NCBI RefSeq assembly: GCF_037975245.1
Contig: NC_092561.1
Location: forward strand, 2,146,501 to 2,206,500
Direction of reading: 5' to 3'
Source of the DNA: Apostichopus japonicus
Lineage: Eukaryota; Echinodermata; Holothuroidea; Aspidochirotida; Stichopodidae
DNA: 60,000 nucleotides
The notes beneath the pieces were generated by a model, which was not told the origin of the DNA, did no database searches, and saw only the letters and a program-made list of their open reading frames with translations. Of the stretch, positions 50,201-60,000 are shown in pieces. The stretch's first letter is position 1, and every line of letters starts with the position of its first letter. A program made the translations under genes and the position numbers.

Positions 50201-53200
50201 TTTACGGATGTAATACCTTCTGCAGTTATCGCGAGTATTCCTTTAATGCTTATAGTTTGCCCTGGCTTTTTATTCAAATAAATTTGACCCTGAGGCGGTT
50301 ATATCTCAGTGCGGCGGGGAGTCTCACGCACGTTATAAAGTCTGACTTATCCACTATCGATTGAGAGGCCCCCAGACTGAGATTTGGTTTGACAAAGAAT
50401 ATAGCTTGCTCCCACTCTCTCTGCAGTACATGTGTCTATCACTAAAATGCTTCCGGAATTCTGCACACATATACAACATGCATATCATTAATATGCAAGC
50501 CGTTTGTTTTCATACGCACAAATTACGTTACTGTGTAAGCAATGTAATATACTAACATTATATACGCATTGCATTGGAGTGGGAAAAAAATCAACGTAGC
50601 CTATATATGCTATTTTTTAATGCCAATTTATCACAGATTTATAACAATATCTTATCATTGTATGATATTACATCGATTTGACAGGCTTTTTAAAACCAAA
50701 ATCAAATTATATTTCTATCTAATGTTAAATTTAGACACCAGGGCCAGAGTTCTGAGGTAAGGTGAGGTAAGGAGGGGCGGTGTGTGTGTTGGAGGAGGGG
50801 TTGCCTTGAAAGATATTTTGACCGGAACTGTATACGATTATAGGCTGTTCCACAAGGGCAGACCGCCACAGGTTTAACATCCCTCTAATTTGCAAATCTC
50901 AGTTAAGAGGGGAAGGGGGGGGGGGGCAGATCGCAGCATCCCTTTTACATTGAAGCAACGTTATGCACTTTACTGTAAGTGAATATATTGTACAATGACA
51001 TGTTACTTACAACAGTCTGTCTAAATGAACGTTTGAAATTCAATAACAAAACTTATTTTACTTGAAAAAAATAAGCCTACATCAAAGCCGATAATTTGCA
51101 AAGCTAAGTGGAAACCAATTGTTTCGTGATTAGCAGACAGTCGCTCGGGTTTCCTTCATTCATATACATGGCATTGCACATGGAAATCCATTCGATAATT
51201 ACGTCTTAAAAATCAATATGGAACTTTTTAATCAAGGCAACGGTTGAACTCATGGTCTGTGTAATGTTTAGAAAAAAAAGTTCATATGTACTATAAACAT
51301 ATACGGAGATTGCATGACTAAACATAAAGCGTTATTCTGTATAGTGAAAAAGTGCGTATATGTTGTGTTGAAGTTAGCACAATCTGGCGTAAGAAAAGGT
51401 ATATGACAATAAAATATGTTATCTGAATTGGGCAGCACTTCGAAATAAGAACAAATGAGATAAACAATATACTTTAAATGTTTTAATACAAAACGTTTGT
51501 CTTTTCAGGGCACATTTTGTCGCTTCTCACGTATGAACACTTTGACTTGACTATAAATGTTGTTTATGTCACTGTAATGCTGTCACGCTTTCACACTCAT
51601 ATAATTAAATTTGTATTTCAAGATGTTTATAATACACATAATCACTTTTAGACAATAACAACTTCAGGTTAGAGTTTTGTAGTATGCAAATTAGGGTAAC
51701 TGCACTTTAGAGTACCGTGTGCAAAATAGGCTCCGTCATTACTGGCACATATGCAAATAAAGAATAATAGCTTTTGTGCGCATGCGTGGAGGCAGACGGT
51801 ACGTTGGAAACAAATTAATGAAGCTACATAATTGTTTGCTTGGTAACATGTAAAACTTTGATTCCGTCAATCAAAGAACATCAATATTTAAGGCTATACA
51901 GTTATCAAAGCTTTTATCAACCAAACACGACGGTTATTAGGAACTTGCATGGTAAGGTTATATAGCCTATGTTGAATGAAAGACAACACGCCTGTCAACG
52001 GATATAAATGTATAGGCTAAGCGTATCATGTATTACATTTTTCACGCTCTCTGAGCTTCGCATCATCAATATCTCGCTGGATAGGGATTATGTCTCCCAT
52101 ATGCACAGATATAGAACCCGTTTAAAGCGACGACAGAAGGTAACTTAACACTAACTGAACCAAAAAACCACTGAACCGTTATTGATTTATATATTATTTA
52201 TTACGAGACACTGTAACTGTGCACGCCTGTTTGAAACATGTCAAAACAGGGTGCGTTTGGAAGGTGAAATGTTTCAAGTGATTTCCAAAATCTGATTTAA
52301 GGAATGAATAATGGTATGCGCAAGCGTAAACATCACCCCAGGAACTGGTAATATATGACATATATTCCTTGTCGAAAAAAACCAATTATATTTTTCCCAG
52401 ATAACTAGTCTGTTTGATCAAACACGTGGTCCCAAGACGACCTAAACTAACCTGTCGATAAAGGCTGAAGGTAATTACTTTATAAGCATACTTATATTTG
52501 GATCAATAACTCAACCAAGCAATCAGGAGAGATCGTTATAAGTAATCTTTGTAACGGATTTTTTCATGTTGCTATATGCATGGCTCACTATCGGCATTAC
52601 TGTACGAAATAAACGGTATCAGTCGTTTGAAGAAGACATTTTTGCAAGGATGAAATAAACAATACCGAGAAAATTGTATAAAATATTGAAAAACCATTTC
52701 ATTCGGGAACATCATTGTATCAAAATGTCAATATTCTGTTGAGGAAAGGTTGAGTTGACTTACATATCAATGATCACGCGTAAAAAAACGGATTAATTAT
52801 TGAAATAAATAATCACATGGATACCGAAACGGATATAGAAGATAAAAGATTTGTTACCAATAAATAAACTTTGAATTTGACATGTAGATCCCAATCTATG
52901 ATCGAGAAGAAATGAATAATTTAGTTATACCCCTTTGCTTTAACGAGGCTGTTAGTGGTAAGGTTTGAAGTAAATTGGTATATATGTGTATACCTAAATT
53001 TCCAAAACAAAAGGAAGGAATTGAGTAGACAAAAGCAAGGCTCGTTTGTTTGAATTAGATGGTTGTAAAATCATATCCCTTACTTCATTCACTTGCAGAG
53101 TTGGATGAATTACGTCGATTTCCGATATATTTTTGTCATTTAATTATTTATTTCATTTCTTATATTATTATTTTTAATTAAAAAAAATCACGAAAGGTAA

Positions 53201-53356
53201 TGAAGTTACGTAGTTCTATGGAGGACAATAAGCCCCATCCCCCCTTTTTGGGGGGAAACGTGTTCACATTTTACATAGCTGCATTGTTATTGTAAACATT
53301 TTAGAAGCAAACTTAATACCATATAAAAATTCTTACCAAGCAGTCTCCTGTTTTAT

Positions 53357-53890
53357 AAACAAATATAATTTGACGTGACTCATTCAAATATAGCACTATC
53401 TTGTTGCGTTATGTACCTTCTGTTGTCACCATTAACCAGTCTTACACATCCTGATGTTTGTAAATAGATACAGTAAGATTTAAATCAAATACCTAAGAAA
53501 CTGTACATTTTATTGTTTACTACACATTTCATTACATTTGTTGTTTGCTTTCTGTCTGGCTAGTCGAAAGCAATTTCACTTTCTTTTGGTGGCGTAAAAC
53601 AGTTCATTTCAAAGTCTTAAGTATAATCTTACGAAGGTCTTATTCAATTTTTCACTAATCGTTTGTGACATTTTGAATAGCTCCATTGCTATTGGCTGAT
53701 GGCTTCAGCATAAATTACCGCCATATATAAATAAAGTGACCAATCAGCCGTCTGTTTGTAAACAAATATAACTTTGACATGACTCATCTAATTACCACCA
53801 TCTTGTTTACGTTGTAAACCTCTCTTTGTCACCATTAACCAAGCCATATATATATTCTAAAGTTTCTACCATGATTCAATAAGTTTTACA
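53357..53890. repeat. Diverged direct duplication of about 85 bp or more
   Basis: 53357-53440 and 53760-53842 share AAACAAATATAA..TTTGAC, ATGACTCAT-like, ..CATCTTGTT and TTGTCACCATTAACCA in the same order, about 403 bp apart. Probably two copies of a dispersed repeat. Confidence 0.6.
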
Positions 53891-54740
53891 ACAATTTCTT
53901 TTAAGTTTGCTAACCGGTAATGGCGCCAGTCTCCTTATATCCATACATAATCGTCATTCTTTGTGGCCACTATTTTTAAGGTGAATCATCAATAAATCAC
54001 AAAATAAAGAGAAGAGGCAACAATTTATTCAAATACCCTTCCAAAGTTCTATCTCGATTGTAGGTTACGGTTAAATTGTCTTTACGAAAGTACATCAAAC
54101 TCCTCAACTGCACTTTCAAACAGCGGAGACAAAAGACGAATAATTTGGCGCCGTTGAGTCTTCGCGTCCTCAGTAGTAATAGTATATGAATTAAACGTGT
54201 CATCTATCACTGTTCATATCTGGACAAAGACATCAAATCAACAAGATCAGAAATCACACTACTTAGTCAGACATCAACAATCAATGTAGATCCGAGGAAA
54301 TAATGTGGAAAATATAATATTTATAGTTCTCGGACATGTTTATCTGTGTATCAAAATAAAATGATTCACTATTTGTCACCAAGATATTGATATATTCGCT
54401 TTTTTTTTGTTAGTCTTGTCAAATAATTGATATATTCCCCTCTAAATTTGTGTGGGTTCCCATTTATGTTGAACATTCCGTTGATAAACAATTGTTTTAT
54501 ATTTATGGAAATTATGACAAATCAGTAACTAGTTTCCTCACACATTTTCTACTTCAATAGAAGATAAACCTAGTAAAATGACAAGATAAATTGTATATAA
54601 GCTGTACAAGAGAATATAAGTAGAAATAAGTTTGCCATATTTTCATCTTCAATACAATTTAATTTAATCAATATCAGCCACTGTATATACTGTTTAACAC
54701 TGATGACCTGACATTGTTAAGGGGTTAATCAACGGTCTAG

Positions 54741-54955
54741 CGTGCGTTACTCACAGGATTAATGTTCATTCATACACTACCATTTGTGTGGGGGAAAAAT
54801 CATAAAACAAAACATTTTTGGTTACATATAACCAGAGATTTATTAAAGTGATGCCCCGTAATTTTACCGTGCGTTACTCACAGGATTAACCACGGTCAGC
54901 TGACCTGAATGGACCAATAGGATTTAGGAATCTTTACTAAGTATGAATGAACATT
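54741..54955. repeat. Cluster of 22-bp direct repeats, 15-bp inverted repeat and a 12-bp palindrome
   Basis: The direct repeat starting CGTGCGTTACTCACAGG lies at 54741-54762 and 54868-54889 (identical). Inverted arms AATGTTCATTCATAC (54761-54775) and GTATGAATGAACATT (54941-54955) are perfect. The palindrome GGTCAGCTGACC lies at 54894-54905. Confidence 0.85.
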
Positions 54956-56237
54956 CCATAATCACCGTCGGTAACATGTCTTTACATGTTTGTCTAGACA
55001 TATTTTAAAGTTTCAGACCTCAATTCGATATGTTAAATTAAGGCAATTCGGGCAGTTAAACCAGTGCGTTCTATACACAAAGACATGTTTATGCTCAAAG
55101 ATTATCAAATGCAAAATAAATACACTGTGTGTATATATATGCACACAACCGGTATACGCAAATACATTATATATATACAGACGAGAGATGTTACAACATT
55201 CTCTCAAGACAGTCAGCAGACAAAGATTTCATCAATTTCATCAATTTTGGAGAAATTAATTCAATTTGTAAACAGCGATGACCGAGTTTTGTATAGGTAA
55301 TTAGATTGTACGGTTACGTTTGTCCTTAGGTTAACAAAAGTCTCCTTTTTATGTTGAACAAACATTTCCAATCTCGATACACTGCAATCTCTGTATTTGT
55401 TAACACTTTCATCGGCGATGTCTGTATGTCTATAAGTCGCTATTATGTAAATAAGAAGAGTTAAAGTTTATCTTAAGAAAATCCTACCTTTACACTATAA
55501 AAGAACCAAACATTGTACAAAACTCTTTGATTTATTGCATTTTTCGCTTACATTCAGATGCTAGTATACCTGTCAGATAACATATAACCTTACTCTTACT
55601 TTTCTTACAATGCAATTAAATAACACTTTCACATTCATAAGATCATAAATCTATTTTTAATAATTATTTGAATTCAGATAATGTTGTAATTTACAAGCAT
55701 GTCGCTATACAGATGCTAAATCGACGTTTATACGCATGCTCAGATAAGATTCAGGAACAATCATTACCAGCTACCTCCAACCCCTCTGCCTCTCGTCATT
55801 GCTAAAGCATGCCAGGTATCTGTCTCATTAAATACAGAACCAATCTGATATGTTTGACAGCTGAGGTATAGCTGGTCAATTATACAGCACCATACAAATT
55901 TTACCAGGTGTTACAGGATTCAACCATACATGTTATATAAAGCCATACCCCGGATAACTAAGAAAAAGATAGGTTTTCCACATATCATTTGCTTCCTAAA
56001 ATATTTGATAATAAATTTACCATGATTGAATTTCTGACGTCAAAAAAAAAAAAAAAATCACATCTCGATTTGAATATTTGAAATATTTACAGGTTGTTGG
56101 GACAGATTCAGGTAATTAGGAATTCTTTAATTTGCAATAAATTCTTATATTGGCTATAAATTCTATCCCAATTACTTAACTTATCTCTCAAGGGAGTGAG
56201 GCTGTAAAATGATTTACCACGTGCAGTAGTATATAGG

Positions 56238-56298
<61 letters not shown>

Positions 56299-56393
56299 TA
56301 TAAATATATATATATAGGCCTATATATAGGCATATATATATATTTATATATATATATATATATTAGTAGAGATACATCCGTTCATAGTTGGTA

Positions 56394-56464
<71 letters not shown>
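56238..56464. repeat. Long (AT)n tracts with TAGGCCTA palindromes
   Basis: Two AT runs (56238-56300 and 56399-56464) are separated by sequence containing two TATAGGCCTATA-like palindromes and a short unique piece. Confidence 0.95.
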
Positions 56465-56469
<5 letters not shown>

Positions 56470-59400
56470 CAGGATATCAGATGTAAGAGACCGAATATTC
56501 TGTTTCTCAAATTACATTCCAGGTCAACAGAACCGGCCCACATTTTAAGCAAGCGGAAGTTGGGAAAGGTTTTCAAACTTACACTCCAGAACTTTCGGAC
56601 TCTCCGAATAATTTCCAGGTATTTTGCTGTGCCCCATGAGACAGTCACTGTCTAAAACCGCTTCGAGTGTGTCTAATTGTGTATAATTTATACAATATAT
56701 AATTTATAAAATGTAATAAATAATGTGAAGGTTCCTTGTATCTGCGGTTCAAAATCTTATTGTATATTGGGAACTATTCGCTTAAAAGTTTACTTTCATT
56801 TTCAAATTATGTAGAAATTTGATTTTGAATTTGAGGTTTTGGTTTGAACACTACAATAGTAAAAAATGAAACCTGTATTGAATACACGAACAAACGAACA
56901 AACACACCAACTAACAAACAAACAAGCAAGCAACAGAGTACATTGTTCTGCGGGATTCAATGAAATGTAACTCAGGCCGAGTGACTTCGATCCGGTTTTA
57001 CGAAATTTGACAATATGAAAAACAGGGAACATAAAAAACTTACCGCTATATAGAGTCACATTTCACACCATCATAAACAGACAGCAAGATTGTTTACTTC
57101 TTAATATTCATCGATCGATTCATTTCCTTCTTTTCGTCTTTAACTCCAAATATCAACAGGCATGCTTTCCAAACTTGATATTGTTGTTTTATAGTCACAA
57201 GTCATGAATTATTCATACCCATATGCAGTGATAATCCTTGTCTATAGTGTCAAGTTTTAGTTCTTTACCGCTCTCCAATCTGAACAAAATATTGAATGCA
57301 TATCTCTTCCTCTTGAAATATAAATTTAATTACTGAAACATATAAGAGTTTTAACAATCTCTGCACTCTCGTCTAAACATGAGGTAAAAAATTAGACTTT
57401 TGTTTCACCTTTCATAGACCGCTGTTAGACATTACAAGTCTATCTCGTTAACACGACGCCAGGTGCAGCTGGCAACTAAACCTAGTATTTGTAATAGTCG
57501 CAATGAATCCAAGGTCAATGGTATATATATATATTCTATCAGTCATATTGTCTTAGTAGATGCTATACTTGTAACATGTTAGTCAGCACTGGGTTAGGCT
57601 TGCTCTAATCAATCTTACTGTTGATAGATTAGTTACGGTTACTTTAATGCAACTGTGTAGCATACTGCAGCTGCAGTCGTAGCCTACTATACTGGAGGCG
57701 GGAAAAACAAAGGGGCAGTTTCGTATTCAATTCTTTGGTCTGTTTTGTTTCAGTAATAGCGTCAGGCTTTGCTTAATAACTGTGTAATTAAAAAATTTCT
57801 TTCTAGTAGTCCAAACAAAGTAAAAGAAGATAGAAACGGTATAAGCTGCGGGTGGTTTTTTATGCCAATCTTTAAATTTGTGTAATATTCAACAATCGGT
57901 ACAATGATAAATTAGTTACATAATGAAGTTCACTGTAAATTATATCTATATATAGGCTATATCAGTGTTATTATCTTATCTTTTCACGCATATTGTTATA
58001 CTAACAAATACAAACTTTTCATGAGATTAAAATAGTCCCAAAAGGATTTTGTTTTTGTTTCATTTTTGGAACAATTAGAAACGATAACCTTGGTTACGGG
58101 TCCGTTTTACTGAGCACGTGATCACACTCAAACAATAACAGCTTGAACGCAACACGCTAATGCGGTTCCCTTTATTGATAAAGAAGAACCAATTATAAGT
58201 GACCTGCACTCCAGATGCATCGTAATCCTGGGCACAGAGCCAGAACTCGTAAGACGTAATATTAACGACTTTTGCACTCTCGAGGCTGGGAATCGAACCC
58301 GTCTACTGGTCCGAGTGTGTATTCTCTGGACTCGTGTTTGGGGCTTGGACTCGAGACTTGGACTTGGACTTTTTTTACAAGTTACTTAATATAGGGGAAT
58401 GCGACGGAGGATTGGATCGGGAAAGGTTTGGGGTGGGGGGGGGGGGCTTCGGCCGGGGTTCAGTAAGACACGTGACTTACCCAAACCTCCTCGGAACATT
58501 CCGGGCCACAAATTCCCAGTGTTACATTTTTCAACATAAAGGACAGTTAATTTTTCAATAAAATTTTTTAAATAGTTTTCCAAAACAAGAAGGGGCCCTT
58601 TATTAATTACAAACAAAATCACCACATAAATACACTTTTAATGACAAATTTAAAAACAAGTATACCTTTTATTAACAGAAGCAGAAAGTCACACTTGTAG
58701 CTTATGACAAATGGAGATTTTTCCCCACGTTTTTTTACTCTATCAAAGTGGGGAAGGATCAAGTGCCCATTGTGCCCCCAACTCCACCGCCCCTGATCGC
58801 CCGCATATATTTAGTCTATATATAGTATGTGCTGATTCCTCAGGTACACACGTTACGAAGTCGCAAAATCTCTGTATGCAGACCTGTTACTTCATAAACA
58901 CTTTTTTACAATCAGTTGAACATATCCCTGGGTCATTCGAATTTTAATAACCCTCTTTCGGAAGACATTAAAGTCATATTTCTGTTAATCTAACAGACAG
59001 TGCAGGGTTCTTTGGCACATTTTTTTTTTGTGGCTTTAATGGCCTAGATATTTTCAATGCATGCATGGTTGCAAGATATACGCTACATTGCATTGGCTAT
59101 GCGTACATATTAACATCCCAACGAATGCATCAGTTTTCTCGGCTAATTAATCCAGGGTTGACAAATGCCCCTCATCTGTTATTGCCATTCAGAGTGGGGA
59201 AAAAAAGGACAAAATATCTACTTTTTTGTAAAAAACAAAACAAACTCTTACACAGCTGTAAACATTATTGAGATCATATCAACTTTCAAATGTGAATTAT
59301 CTTTAATATATTCTGACAAAACGTAAGGTTTCTTACATACGGTTTAGGCCTATACGTTTGATAATATATAGCTCTCACAGTTATTACGTGAAGCTTGGAG

Positions 59401-60000
59401 ATATATTGCATATTTCAAAGGAAAATACCTGCATTTTTCTATATATATATAAATTCCTAAGAGGAGAGCTGAAGGATAAATATATATGCAGGTTTGTTGG
59501 AATTCTATTCTTCTTTCACTTTTATTCTTCATATATTTATTTTTAACTTCTATTATTTTGGGGTGATATCTTCCGTATAGGGTAGGGTGCCATATGGTAG
59601 TAGTATGCAGTCGGGATGTAATAGTACGGTAAATCACATACCAGTGTACACTAATCAATATGTTTTAAGTGTATTAGAGTTTGCACGCTACCAATAGTCT
59701 AAATAAACATCTGATGTCCCTTTCCACATATGATCGATGTATAGTGACCAATTTGAGCAGACTAGAAATTGCTAAATGTTTCCAGTATACTTTTCCGAAG
59801 GGTTGAGATTCTCCAAGTTATTATCAGTCAATGAGGAGTGTTGAATTAGACCATCAGGTATCTGAAAGAGGGAAAGGTAGGGGAGGGGACGGGGAGGTGA
59901 GGGGCGGGGGGGGGGTTAGGGGTTTGCGGAGCAGTAATATTGCTGGTTGACGTTTGAATGTTTCTTGGTTGCCATTATTAGACTCTTTAAGTATTTAACA

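Larger units (their letters stand above)
47280..60000. other. Intergenic, no gene recognised
   Basis: AT-rich. No open frame here shows a family I know or splice-compatible partners. Holds a diverged duplication (53357-53890), a direct/inverted repeat cluster (54741-54955), long (AT)n tracts (56238-56464), an AAAC-rich stretch (56888-56930), a lone box-B-like motif (58289-58301) and G runs near 50913, 58435 and 59905. Confidence 0.5.

Noticed and set aside
58230-58330. Third tRNA-like unit.
   Set aside because: Only a box-B-like GGGTTCGATTCCC (minus strand) is visible; no box A or stem ends.

Overview
This is a eukaryotic, AT-rich window with short, widely spaced exons in consensus GT/AG introns. 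It carries many microsatellites and minisatellites, tRNA-derived SINE-like units, a dead CR1/L2-type LINE fragment and a non-autonomous hAT-type DNA transposon. The repeat types and the two recognisable genes fit a marine invertebrate deuterostome, most likely an echinoderm. That assignment is inference; nothing in the window proves it.

Layout. 1-16.4 kb: the 5' end of an ARID2-type gene on the minus strand. Three exons (16366-16275, 12583-12490, 9277-9180) encode the start of the protein and most of its ARID domain. The rest of the gene should lie left of the window, because I found no further exon in 1-9179. Its 5' flank (about 16.4-16.9 kb) has CCAAT and YY1-like motifs. Intron 2 holds a 12-bp minisatellite with a 214-bp higher-order period. 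17-24 kb: no recognisable gene. 24.3-25.95 kb: two tRNA-like units, then a 5'-truncated, frameshifted reverse transcriptase. 26-28.9 kb: no gene seen. 28.9-41.6 kb: a complete coding sequence for a calcium-activated chloride channel regulator (CLCA) on the minus strand, reconstructed as 16 exons in consistent phase and about 975 residues. It has a signal peptide, a zincin-type HEWAH site, a VWA domain with complete MIDAS residues, a beta-sandwich/FnIII-like region, a transmembrane segment and a short cytoplasmic tail. 41.76-43.09 kb: a hAT-type MITE with matching 8-bp target duplications and eight internal 138-bp repeats. 43.1-60 kb: no recognisable gene; GGAAC-type and AT-rich repeats, a diverged duplication and a cluster of direct and inverted repeats.

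The most unusual signal is in the CLCA gene, where tandem repeats occur at splice sites. (1) The end of exon 6 with its perfect GTAAGT donor is repeated six more times downstream in intron 6, with a 206-bp higher-order period. (2) The acceptor and start of exon 9 are duplicated 132 bp upstream in the intron. (3) The acceptor of exon 14 directly abuts a minisatellite that leaves 716 nt of the transcribed strand without an AG dinucleotide. A second notable signal is the hAT MITE, whose internal repeat carries a perfect inverted repeat; one copy shows a paired G:C to T:A change that keeps the stem intact.

The two genes are unrelated: ARID2 is a chromatin-remodelling subunit, and CLCA is a secreted or membrane metalloprotease-like channel regulator. 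I see no operon-like or pathway link between them.
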